In this document: positions 52,723 to 63,687 of the stretch, in pieces | Numbering within the stretch: position 1 is the stretch's first letter | Layout: the number at the start of each line of letters is the position of its first letter | From: Aricia agestis | Lineage: Eukaryota; Arthropoda; Insecta; Lepidoptera; Lycaenidae | Direction: 5' to 3' | Assembly (NCBI RefSeq): GCF_905147365.1 | Contig: NC_056409.1 | Span: 7,011,001-7,075,000 of the forward strand | DNA: 64,000 nt | Notes under the pieces: generated by a model | Told to the model about the DNA's origin: nothing | The model's database searches: none | The model's input: only the letters and a program-made list of their open reading frames with translations | Translations under genes and position numbers: made by a program

Positions 52723-52925
52723 ACCAGGATCAAGTGCTCTCAAAGCCAAAAGCATCATACAATTATCATCCCGCAGTTTTCTAAAATTTTCCACCGTCGC
52801 GTTCTCTAATAAACGAAGATCAATATCCAATGACCCCAGGGAACATAACTCAAATAGGATTTGAGGGCGACGCATATTTGACAGGCCGTTAATAGGAACA
52901 TTGCACCCTTGTTGATTCACACCCA
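52723..52925 (-). CDS. Possible internal exon, function unknown
   Basis: The minus frame reads HGVGVNQQGCNVPINGLSNM, then RRPQILFELCSLGSLDIDLR, LLENATVENFRKLRDDNC and MMLLALRALDPG. It can be bounded by GAGTGCAG at about 52925 and a CCTG|GTAAAC donor near 52722. The leucine-rich, well-balanced composition over 67 codons suggests past or present coding. No family was recognised. Both this and 52293-52535 might belong to one minus-strand gene, but no frame-consistent join was found. Confidence 0.3.
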
Positions 52926-53224
52926 CCCCATGCTGCACTCGGAAATATGGTTTACGCCATTACTAACGAAAATATTGTTTTGGACAACACTTGTAAGATG
53001 GGTGAACCTTCGAGAGTATAACATTTGATTTTTACTGAGAAGTAACCCATAAAAAATTGCTTAGCAGTTGCCGTGTTCAACAGATTAATTATTATTATAT
53101 TAATTATATTTTTGTACAAAAAAATCGAAAACGTATTGCATGAGCTATGGCTCTATTAGTACGAAGATAAAGCGTTATTATTTTTAGAGTCTGTGGTAGA
53201 AGATTTTAAAATATGTAATGTGCT

Positions 53225-53351
53225 ACAAGGCTTTAAAGTTTAAATGAACGTGTGCGGGGGCGCTGCTGGTAAAGGAGAACTGTCAAAAATGGCGTTTTTG
53301 TATGGTGGCAGCGTTAGTTCCTTTTTTCGCCACATTCATTTAAAGCCTTGT
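53225..53351. mobile_element. Foldback MITE 'ACAAGGCTTT' family, copy 3
   Basis: ACAAGGCTTTAAAGTTTAAA and TTCATTTAAAGCCTTGT form the ends. The middle GCGGGGGCGCTGCTGGTAAA, GGAGAACTGTCAAAAATGGC and GGTGGCAGCGTTAGTTCC matches copy 1 closely. Confidence 0.8.
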
Positions 53352-54269
53352 CGAGCTCTAATATTCACTCCGTCCAGACAGTAGGTTGTACCGATCACCA
53401 AGTAAACAGGATAAATCTGTGTATAATAGGTCGCAAGGAGTCACAAATATGCAAATACAAGTGTTGCGCCATTAGCCGTGTTATGAACGTAGGGTTATAA
53501 TATAGAATATAAGAACAATTCCAAGATTCAGCGATAGGACGCAGACGTTTTTCCATTAGGACAGCCATTGCTTTCACTCAAGCCATTACGTCGCAAATGG
53601 ATCGTGCAACTCCAATTCACACGATTATACGCTATATTCTAAATACGCCTAATGTTACATTTTTCATATTCAAAAAGGATCGTGAGTGAAAGTGTAGTCT
53701 TGTGGTAAGATTTCATAAAAGATACTCAACATTTTTCTTCGAGAGTTATAACTACAAGTTTTGGGTGAGAGACAAAATTCGAGAAACTTTATTATACTCT
53801 CGGATAAATATACACTTGGATTATAAATGTAACCACTAAAATCTCTCTTTTCGGTGAAAATATCTGCAAAATCCTGCTGAGGTCATAGTGCTTCGCTGGT
53901 AAAACCAGTTTCAACTTAAACCGAGTGAAGCCAGTTGCCGGGCACGTAGTTTTTCAATCTGGGCATAAATCGCTATAAAAGTTAGATCTTTTAAGCCTTA
54001 TATCGGACCTAATCCATGTAAGGCAAGTCAGTATCTCCTACGTGCATAAAACTTACATTATAAATCGCACATGGATTTTTAGCTTAGAAGTTAAAGCGTT
54101 TAGACCATGTGGACGAAAAGGATTAAGTTACTAATATAAGGTATAAGGTAGGTATACCTACTTATCACGAAGGCTATTGATAGCTGAAGAGTTAAAGACG
54201 TACGATCTTAACGAGAAATTAATGTATTTTTGAAATGTCTTTACATTCCAGTTTCTTTATTTGGTAGGT
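53352..54269. other. No gene assigned
   Basis: A 60-codon minus frame (53395-53577, KAMAVLMEKRLRPIAESWNC) is present without splice or domain support. The rest is AT-rich with no recognised feature. Confidence 0.3.
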
Positions 54270-54390
54270 ACTAGCGATCCGCCCCGGCTTCGTACGGTCT
54301 TCGGGTGTAAAATATAATAATATATAATATATTATGTAGTGATGCCATCCATGATCCTTATAAGTTATAACATGTTATAAGTTTAAAGTT
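54270..54390 (-). mobile_element. Helitron-like 3' end (minus strand), fragment
   Basis: ACTAGCGATCCGCCCCGGCT then TCGTACGG is nearly the left end of 48345-49717. The following AATATAATAATATATAATAT is degraded and the head is not found nearby. Confidence 0.5.
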
Positions 54391-56635
54391 ATAACAATGG
54401 GGTGCTAAACTTCGATTGAAATCGGGCGATATCATCTGGTAACAAATATGAATATATATAACAATGTGATGTTCTTGATGGCTCCCGGATTCCTCTCGAA
54501 CATTATCTGCTGTGACTTTAGCAGTGAACAAGTGCTTGGTGATGATGATGATGATGCTTAATTCGCCTTATCACGCTGCGTTACCAATTTTTCTATTACA
54601 ATCGCAAGACCTCGTGGCTTACTCATCGATTGAGGTCACCTGACATTGGAGCGCTTTTTCGACTCTGGCCTTGAGCCGAATCCACTGAATGTTGAACATG
54701 CGGCGCTGAACCAGTAAGCCATGCTATGCTCTGATTGTATGGGGACGTCTTGACATCATCAATAACTATGCTAATTACTTACATTATCCATTGACGCGCG
54801 AATTTGTGTAGGTTTAACTTAAACAGGAATCGTAGGCATCACCTACATGTATTTTTGTTGTAAGTTGTGATTTATTTTCTGCTAACGACTTTGTTCACGT
54901 TGCTGAAGTATATATTTGTTCGTATGCTCTTCATCTTCCAGCACATACCCGGGCAAAACAAATATTCACAAAAACAACCTTTGTGCAATAATTTGGTGTT
55001 TCTTATTTGGAGTGCGCGAAAATCTCGCTCCAAACTCTAGTAAAATAAACAAGTAACAATTTTGTTATTAATGATTATATCTAGAATTAGGTTTTAAATC
55101 AGGCCGATCTAAAAACGCTCACGTCACAGCTTTATGTGGGTCAGGTGACCCTCTGGTCAGATATTTGCGACACATGTCGACGTTCCTCTTTCGGCCTATT
55201 TAAATTGGGCTCACAACCCTCGTGCATAATTTATTCAACCTTGAACATTATTCCAACTTGTGAAGATTCTGTGTATTACGTGCTCCTAATTTGTTTAGCG
55301 CGGGTCGATACAGCTGAAGCTATAGTTATGTTACATAATATTTTAACTTCCATTGCTTGACATACTTCGTTGTTATTGCTGAACTTGTCATCATTCAATA
55401 TCCATCTCTTCAAGAATTCACCATAAGAGGCAACTACTACAGCATTTTGTGCTGGTATAGTGTTAGGTAGTTGGTGCTGGAGCCTGGAATCGTATGTTTT
55501 TTTCGAAACTGCAAATTTCTCCTCACCTTTCCACATATCGGCGTATCAGACTTGGATATTTTATTTAACCGGTAGTTTGGTGAGGACCGTGAACGCTTTG
55601 TGGGTGGGTAATCGGATTATTCTATCTTAGTTATTGGAGCTCCTATCTGATCGTGCTCCGAGCGGTCCCCTATAAGCGGTAATCTTAGATTGCTACTTTT
55701 ATTTGTTCCCTTTTATCGGCCTAACGTTAAATTTATAGTCTCCTCAATAATGTCCATATGGGGTCTTGAATGGATTTATTCAATTAAAGTTATAATATTA
55801 TCAATCGCTTTGAAATAAGTGGTATTTTAAGATGTTATAAATAACAGTGTGTTCACTAGATCGTTTAAATTTTGTCAATTCAGGAGATTTATACATAATA
55901 TTATGACACAAAGGACTAACTAGTCCAAATAGTTAGTTCTAACTTCTAGCATATTTTTAGAAATGAGCAAATTGAGAAAAGACTTTTTCTCAGCGTGATA
56001 TCAATGCTTCGTCCATATCTGATCTATTCAAAGCGAGTAAGCAGAGATGCCGCAAAACCGATTTCACAGTTCCGCTATTTATTGAAAGAAATATTTTAAA
56101 CCTAAAAGAAAAATGCTCGGCGAGAAATGCAAAACTCTACCTTCGTGCGGCTGGATTTGAAATATTAATATTGCTATCTGATGACGTAAGAAGAATTAAT
56201 TGAACCATATTTACATCTACACAAAAACGCCTGTAAAGATTACGCGAGCTTATCGGGGAAACCTAACGCTTTGTAAAGAGATATACCAATAATCCCTTAC
56301 GATATGTGAGGGTTTCGCCCTTTCTTTAAAACCTCTAAACGTAGCTCTTATTCGGTGAAGACTAAAGGCTATTTCAGGCCGATGAAAACAATGATGGGGT
56401 CCATATCGGAGTGCAGGGGTTATAATTCGTAATAATGTGGCCGTGGCACGGCTCGTGCCTCGTATGTTGTAATTTTATTTCTTTTGTGTCCGTTTTGTTT
56501 CATGTCCATTTTAATTGGTCTGGTGAGGGGCTATTTGCCCCCGAGACATTTCCTCTGCGTGGGTGCATACTGTTAACTGTACTGTATGTAGTCTATATTA
56601 GCCTGTCGATTTTTTATTGTACGGTCTACCTTGAA
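54391..56635. other. Gene-poor stretch with one doubtful frame
   Basis: A GATGATGATGATGATG run lies at about 54541-54556. The minus frame at 55276-55536 reads KKTYDSRLQHQLPNTIPAQN, then AVVVASYGEFLKRWILNDDK. It is coding-like but unrecognised, with no splice context. The opposite-strand frame at 55136-55360 overlaps it and is not supported. Nothing else was identified. Confidence 0.3.
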
Positions 56636-56640
56636 ACGTT

Positions 56641-56972
56641 TTTTTTTATGAAATAAGGGGGCAAACGAGCAAACGGGTCACCTGATGGAAAGAAACTTCC
56701 GTCGCCCATGGACACTCGCAGCATCAGATGAGCTGCAGGTGCGTTGCCGGCCTTTTAAGAGGGAATAGGGTAGTAGAGGAGGGTAGGGAAGGGAAGGGAA
56801 TAGGGGAGGGTAGGGAAAGGAATAGGGTAAGGGATCGGGCCTCCGGTAAACTCACTCACTCGGCGAAACACAGCGCAAGCGCTGTTTCACGCCGGTTTTC
56901 TGTGAGAACGTGGTATTTCTCCGGTCGAGCCGGCCCATTCGTGCCGAAGCATGGCTCTCCCACGTAAATACG
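56641..56972 (-). mobile_element. LINE-tailed SINE-like element, copy D
   Basis: Read on the plus strand it begins with the T-run of the A-tail, then GGGGGCAAACGAGCAAACGG, GCAGGTGCGTTGCCGGCCTT, the purine minisatellite (56760-56830), GGCGAAACACAGCGCAAGCG, TCCGGTCGAGCCGGCCCATT and the head ending GGCTCTCCCACG. It is full length and in opposite orientation to copies A to C. Confidence 0.8.
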
Positions 56973-57335
56973 TTTCCTGTATTGTCACACTTTTATTCAT
57001 AATATGCTTAAATGATTTATTTCATGTTAAATTTTAATACTACGTATAGAAGTCTTTTGTTAACAATGTAGAAAGTTTAATCTCAAAGTTATAACATAAG
57101 TACTATGCTTTTCCGTGACATAGTTTTTAATTGTTTCATACGTACTTTTCTGTAGAACATACTCGAGAAAAGTTATGCAATATTGCAGACCTTCGTAGTT
57201 CATGTTGTAAGTTGTACGTTTGTGACTTCGGCACTTTGTAGTTTTAACTTTTTGCCTAGTAATTCACGAATGTTTGATGAATAAAAAACTATCGATCTTT
57301 TCGGCTATGTTACGTGTACTTAGTTTCGAATTTGC
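56973..57335. other. No gene seen
   Basis: AT-rich spacer between a SINE and a MITE. Confidence 0.4.
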
Positions 57336-57558
57336 TATGCTAAGTACTCACATACTGTTTTGCTTAATCGAGCAATCACGTAGAATAGAAACCACGGCTC
57401 GGGCTTTCGTCCACACATTCAGCATTGCGCGATAGTTTTACTCTAAAATCTAAATCGATATATTTAATTCCATCGAGCCGGCTCGATGCGAGCTTTCGAG
57501 CTGTGAGTCGATTTGGAGTAAGACTATCGAGCAAAACCTTATGTGAGTACTTAGCAGT
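57336..57558. mobile_element. MITE 'ATGCTAAGTACT', copy 2
   Basis: TATGCTAAGTACTCACATAC and ATGTGAGTACTTAGCA are the ends. GGCTCGGGCTTTCGTCCACA and CATCGAGCCGGCTCGATGCG match copy 1 in reverse. The 77-codon minus frame across it is element-derived. Confidence 0.8.
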
Positions 57559-59034
57559 ATAGTCAGGTCGCACGAAAGAAAGTTTTTTTACTCGTACCAC
57601 AGAATACATATTAGTACAAGTACTCGTACTCGAATTGGCATCAATGGTCGATTTCGCTCTATCCGGTCAGACGCGATCTCTCTGCGGTATTTCTGAATGT
57701 ATTCGGAATCGAAAAAAAAACCCTTTCTGGTGGATCTCGTTCATGCGGAATGGACAGTGGCTTACTCGCGGTCAGCGTAGCGCGGAGTGCTGACTTCACA
57801 GATAGCCATCTCGGATGAATGCGGGTTGGATGTTTTATGGCTGGTTGGTACTAGGGCGTGTCGTTATCAAGGATGAAGCATTAAATCAGGTGTGCGGTGT
57901 GTTCGTTCTTCAGGCTTAGGTGCTAGAGGCTATGACAGATAAATGGATGGATACTATTAACGCCTTCACGGCGGGGCTCTATCGAGTGTATAGTCAACTT
58001 TGTTATTTGGTGAATGGTTTGTCTTCTGCAATTACTATCACAAGATTTCACACACAAAAATTACTCCAGTAACTTATTCTTATGTAGCCGTAAAAGTATA
58101 AACTGTAAGTATTAGAAAGGCTTTAAAAACGAATTTTTAAAAGGATTGAAATTAAAAAGAAACATTTTTCAAGTAATTATTTAATAAAGATTACAAAGCT
58201 TCACAATTACACGTCTAATAATTGTTAATCGAGCAATCAGTGAACGTACATTAGAGACAAAAGATTTGTTGAAATTTCGTTTGAGGCTCGTGGAAAAGCT
58301 AATTCCCAAGTTGCTGAGGTTGGGCACCTAATGAAGGGGCGAGGGTGTGGGGCTTTGATTCCCCGCCGGATTATGTTAATGGCTGGAATTTGGCCGCTTC
58401 ACGCTCCTAATCTATCTTAGATGCGCTTGCAAATCTCCGCTTTTAAATCTATTTCGCTTTCTAATCAAACTAAAAGGACATGATCGCTTCTAGTCACTCA
58501 ACGTAATTGAAAGGGCCTTTGTCGATGTCGCTTTAAGTTGGAGGTGAATTCAAGTTCGTTTTATATTGAAAAGGTTTCAACTAAATACTATTGTTAATGC
58601 TTTAGGAAAACAACATTGGCACAATTTAAACATGCACAATGCACATTTGCACATTAAACAGTACCTGGTACTTAATACATCTAAATATAAGCACAAAATA
58701 TCATGTGTAATGGTTGCAGTATTTTATCTTTGTACAAATATTAAAGGCGAACTATCTATTTAAGTTAAGTAATAGGATATAAGATACATCTTATCTTAAA
58801 AGTTTAAGTGCATGTGGTACGTCCATGCACTTATCCTAAACGAAATGGAATAAACACTTGAGGACATTTAAAAATGAATGCAACATTTCATGATATTTTT
58901 TACATTTTACTACATGTTATGAATATGAATATAAAACCTGTAGATTTGTTTTAATTTGCTCTACAAACACTCCCGTTGGACTATTGCAAAACAAAGGCAC
59001 GAAAACAACATGAAAAAACTATAGATCTAAGGAT
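57559..59034. other. No gene seen
   Basis: AT-rich to mixed. The frame at 58566-58763 has no recognised domain. An inverted AGTTTAAGTGCATG / CATGCACTTATCCTAAAC-like pair near 58799-58840 is a small palindrome. Confidence 0.4.
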
Positions 59035-59176
59035 TAGGCCCAATTCCACCAACGACTGTTAAAGTTAATGCTCGAATTAGTATCACGTTACTTCTTTCGT
59101 TTTTCATAAAAATGAAAGAGAAGACATGCCTTTTTAACAAGCTGTTAACACTAACAGACGTTGGTGAAATTAGGCC
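59035..59176. mobile_element. MITE 'TTTCACCAACG', copy 2
   Basis: TTAGGCCCAATTCCACCAAC and GTTGGTGAAATTAGGCCATA are the ends. The interior matches 21803-21946 closely (GACTGTTAAAGTTAATGCTC, AACAAGCTGTTAACACTAAC). Confidence 0.8.
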
Positions 59177-59503
59177 ATAAGCTGCTATTTATTATCAAAG
59201 GCGGATTAAGGCGGATTTATTTTCTTGATCGTTTAATTTATATAAAGTTTTTAGAACTCCATCAAAGTGTTTTGTTAACAAAGAAATGGAATCCTCCAAG
59301 TGTGTCTAAAATAAAAGCGGACAAAAGCTTTTAAAAGTATTTTTCGTGTTGATAGAGCGGCTCTTCGTTCCGAGAAGTAGGCTGTTACTGACGCTGCTTT
59401 TTAGTGGACGTATTCTATTGCTTTCCGGTGTACAGTTACAACTTACAAATCTTCACGATGGCTCCCATATGTGTTTGATTTGAAATTAACAAAAGGCACA
59501 ATT

Positions 59504-59665
59504 CATCAAGCCCCATACGGTCACCGGTGAACGAGACACAATAGATATTCTATTGTGTCTCGGTTTTCCACGATCGACGGGTTAACTTAATCTTTCGATC
59601 GTGGATTCTTGGCTTATTGTTATTCTATTGTGTCTCGCTCACCGGTGAGCTTATGGGGCTTGATG
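59504..59665. mobile_element. Foldback MITE with double hairpin
   Basis: CATCAAGCCCCATACGGTCA and GCTTATGGGGCTTGATG pair, continuing through CACCGGTGA and CGAGACACAATAG on each side. Inside, ATAGATATTCTAT and CACGATCGA / TCGATCGTG make two further hairpins. A diverged fragment may lie at 28428-28505. Confidence 0.8.
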
Positions 59666-62031
59666 GGTTAAAACCTCGTTAAAACGTATACGCCTAAGTC
59701 GCAGATCGTCGGTAGCAGTTACATTATTAAAAGTAACTTGAAAAATTGAAGATTAAAATTTTTTGTTAGTCAGAATTGAATGTATTAAAAGTGTAAAAAT
59801 TTTACATAATATTAGCCTCAAGAAAACGGCTATGTGTTATGCAAGTACAATTAATTAATAGCTTCACTTTCTAATGAATGAAAAGTTTATAACTATAATG
59901 TGTGTTCGATGAGCTAATTTGGTATGTGAATGTAATTTACCGACGGGCGGGAGAGTCAACATCTGGGTTTATGGCCTATAAAGCGCGCAGGGGCGTCTAT
60001 TTACGGCGGTTTTTGTATCGGCGTTGATAAATATTAAAGTACACGGTACTTAGACAAAATGCATTTGATAGTTTTGAGGGCGAAGTCAGAGCCTGTCCAC
60101 ACGGCGCGTTGCGTTAGCGTTGCGTCGACGCAGCGCTGCCATTTGACGCATATGCCGACCACACGGGCGCTGCGTCATAGCAGCGTTATTACGAAGCAGT
60201 CTTAACGTCAAAATTCCCGCTTCGTCTCGGAGGCTGCTCTCTGTCATATTGTGTGCGTTGGGCGCTGCTGTCACGATGCAGCGCGCCTTGTTAACACCTT
60301 GGTTATTTGTATGTAAAACAACGCAACGGGTATCCAAAATGTATTGAGATTTGACTTAGGTGTCGCTGAGTGGCGCTTGCGATATCTTATGTCAAATCGT
60401 TATCATTTTAATGTTCGCTTTCGAAGCTACCGAATGCAATTTGACTATATACCCAGTACGTCCGAGTATTCGATAATAATTATTGAGAGCGACAAATTTT
60501 ACTGCCGTCAGCTGAGAGTGATGCGGATTCAATAGTTTTTTTGCCACTTGATACTGCCGACTGTAAGTTAAAAAGTTCCGATTTGTATTTTGGCAAATAA
60601 AAATGATGTTGTAAATGTTATTTGCATGTACCTACCAATGTTATACACAATGTCATCTAAAGTGAGGACTTTGGATAGAAGAGAAAATCGGCCATTGACC
60701 AATGGCTGCTTGTCTATTGTGGATTCTGGTTCTGAAAATGCCTAACTTGATCAGCGTAATATGAAGAATTTCAACAACCGAACAAACATTTAAACGTGTT
60801 TCAATAACGAACGTTAATATTGTCCCTCTGAAGCGAGGGGATCGTTGACTTAAAACATGTGTCACTCGTTACTTGTCTCAAGTTGACACTCCCCTACTTC
60901 GACGTCACGTATCCACAGCATGAGGATAGTTTTCGACTCTTCGACGAAAGGACTCGTATTTTCGTCTCAGACGTTTTCGGCCGTGCGACGCGTCAATCAC
61001 ACCAGTGTAAACAACATTAAAAAGAACCCAAAAGACATAAAGTTAGCAGTCACTAACCTCATAAGATCATCTTAAAACGTGGAGGAGCTTAGCACCTCGT
61101 TTTTTCCAAACGGGCTTAGTAAAGTCTAGAGTTCACTAATTACATTTTGTTTTGTTATAAAATTTTTTATGATCAGCTTATATTGTAGTTATAATTAGAT
61201 TGTAGAGTTAACTTTTGAGTTTTAATAGCTCATCAGCGATTGTCGTAAATGGTGATTGCAACACGCTCGCCCGAACAATGTAATGTATTAAAATATATTA
61301 CAAGGTGGCAACAATGTGTGAAACGGTTGCCCTTGTATCGATTTTAGGGATAAAGAGCGAAATCTCGACACCGTTGCTGCAACGTCAGCCTTGAAGCGCT
61401 GCGCAAAATATAAGTCTAGTAAAATGTAGCACGATCTATAGATCTGTCTAACGTTGTATTGGATGCTTGTTTTATGCAGCTACATTTTATTTTCGTAGCT
61501 GTGCTAAAAAATTTGAAAACTTAATTGTTGGTTCGTGGTATATTGCGTGCATATCGACATAAGTTTTTTTTTTTGAAAAGGTATAGCAGATCTGTTTTAA
61601 GACATGTACATTTTTATGCCGTAGATCTTAGGCGCCAGTTACAAATACAAGTAATTATTTCTAGAAAACAATAACAGAAAAGTGTGGCCCATTTAGACGT
61701 TATTGTATTAACAATGCGAGGAAGATTCACGGTGGATTTAACAAGTTGTATCTCATTTGTAATTGTATGTGCGAGGCCGAAGTAAGGCTTAGCTTAACCC
61801 AGTTTACTCCGCTGTCCGACAATCAGCAGCCTGGTTTACTTAGGCAGTCGTTGCTGTTGCTCTTACGTTTGCCATATTATTAAACGGTCTTATTAATAAA
61901 CTTAAATAAGATAACACTTTGCACTTGGTAAACTAATCTATGTTGCTGTTGAATGGCGCATTATAATAAGGTGCAAATCATCAATTTGAGGAACCATCCA
62001 ATAGTTGACACTTACAAGTTATTGGCACCTT

Positions 62032-62033
<2 letters not shown>
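59666..62033. other. No gene seen; one GC-richer repeat-like patch
   Basis: At 60088-60330 CACACGGCGCGTTGCGTTAG, GACGCAGCGCTGCCATTTGA and GATGCAGCGCGCC form mirrored GC-rich words like a hAT-type MITE. The remainder is AT-rich, with frames at 60344-60535 and 60653-60865 that lack domains. Confidence 0.35.
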
Positions 62034-62062
<29 letters not shown>

Positions 62063-62063
62063 G
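62034..62063. repeat. (AAT)n microsatellite
   Basis: About nine AAT/ATA units lie in a row. The frame through it (poly-Asn) is not supported as a gene. Confidence 0.85.
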
Positions 62064-62860
62064 ATTAAGATTAAGAGTTTGCTTTACAAAAGGCAGCGAA
62101 AATATAAGGGTCTTAAAGTTCCCATAATTGGGTGTTTACCCTAATTCTATCCGTAATCTATTTTGACACTGATTAGTGATTACGATATTTAATTTAGAAG
62201 GAAGCAGTCATTAATACAGTTTGTTTCTTTATAAAGCCCAAAAAAATTACCAAGGTTGATTCATTCAATTGTTTATCGAACAATTGAATTAAAAACAATG
62301 CGGCCTTATCGGTACTTTTACCTTTTCCATTGTTCGGTTCGAAAATGAAATTAAAATAAAAGCTATTGAGCGTCTGCAGTGTTCGCGGGTTACGGGTAAC
62401 GGCTAGATTTAAATCTCCGCTGACCTAGTTCCGGGTAACCTAATTAAATAGATCACCCGCTCAGGATGCATACACGGTATCCGGTATGTTTTTGAATTTC
62501 GTTCTATTCTACGGGGTGGATAACTTTTGGCAAAGAATGGTGATGACGTCAAAGTTTCAATATTTTTGTCTCCCAAGCGGTCAATTTGGCCGCGATAACA
62601 ATAGATTTCCACGAAACATCAAACTACTAGTTTTATCTAGTATTTAATAAAGTAAATTAAATTTTAACCCAATTTCTCAAGAGTGATTTAAAGCATTAGT
62701 TCAAATTTTGTACCAATATGAAATATCTTGCTCGCAAACTTAAGTTATAAATCAAACATGTTAAACGTTAAAGTTTCTTAGAAAATGATGTAAGTATATT
62801 TTCTATGCAACGCAATATATTCCGATCCCCAGATCAGATGAATTTAGTAGCGATGTCTTT
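62064..62860. other. No gene seen
   Basis: AT-rich. A small palindrome TTCAATTGTTTATCGAACAA / TTGAA at about 62267-62290. No supported frame. Confidence 0.4.
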
Positions 62861-62864
62861 GTGT

Positions 62865-63067
62865 CTTGACAATACAAATCAAAATTTTGCTGGGACATTT
62901 CGTGGATAACGTTTCGTCCTACTTATTTCCCGGAACTAAAAGTATCTCAATGTCAAACAGCAAAATCGGTTCAGCGGTTTGGCATGAAGAGGTAACAGAA
63001 AGATGGAGAGAGAGACGGATAGACATAAAGACAGATACAATTTCGCATTTATAATATTAGTATGGAT
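62865..63067 (-). mobile_element. Helitron-like element, copy 5 (minus strand)
   Basis: ATTTATAATATTAGTATGGA (63049 onward) is the reverse of the TCCATACTAATATTATAAAT head. Before it come a GGAGAGAGAGACGGATAGAC tract and GCAAAATCGGTTCAGCGGTT with ATGAAGAGGTAACAGAAAG, matching copy 2 (8078-8311) in reverse. The 3' end is degraded. Confidence 0.6.
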
Positions 63068-63569
63068 ATATAAAATAATATTATGTGACACGAATATAGT
63101 ACTTATTGTAGTATGTCTGTCAAATTCAACGAAATTCTTTCTGTAAGGAAAACGCCACCTTAGGGCAGTAAAAGTTTTATTGCTATAACAGCGGCGTATT
63201 ATACCAAAGTGAGCGCCATAAATTGTGTATTTCGCTTTGATCCGCTGTTCAATATATTAGTCAGCACATTCTTAGACGACAGCCGTTGGTGACTTTGTCG
63301 CCTATCGTTGTCCTTAATTTATAGTGTGATAGTATACGTTATACATTTTAAATCGTTAGCCGAAGAGAAGGTTTTTGAATTGATTTGTGTACACTTCGAG
63401 GTATTTCGTAGTTACAAAAAGTGATTCAGATACTTAATTTTACCCTCATCATCTTAAATTTAATTAAATAAGAAGTGACGAGGGGCACATAGCCTAACCA
63501 CTAGTAAATCGTAATTCCTACCTATGACTGAGGTCATACTTCATAGTCATCTCAAATTGCTTACACACT
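63068..63569. other. No gene seen
   Basis: Mixed composition, nothing recognised. Confidence 0.4.
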
Positions 63570-63657
63570 AAGGGAGATCGCAGACGGCACACTTTTTGTG
63601 TGATCGAGTCTGCGGCGCACATACAATCTCACAAAAAGTGTGCCGACTGCGATCCCT
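63570..63657. mobile_element. Foldback MITE 'AGGGAGATCGCAGACGG' family, copy 2
   Basis: AGGGAGATCGCAGACGGCAC and GTGTGCCGACTGCGATCCCT are the ends. The loop TCTGCGGCGCACATACAATC is shared with 14313-14421 but the right arm is shorter here. Confidence 0.8.
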
Positions 63658-63687
63658 AATACTTACAATTATTTTTTTACTTTTTTT

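Noticed and set aside
56728..56967. 79-codon Gly/Arg/Glu-rich plus-strand frame
   Set aside because: Translation of the purine minisatellite and head of SINE copy D; the like frame at 44774-45190 is the same artefact.
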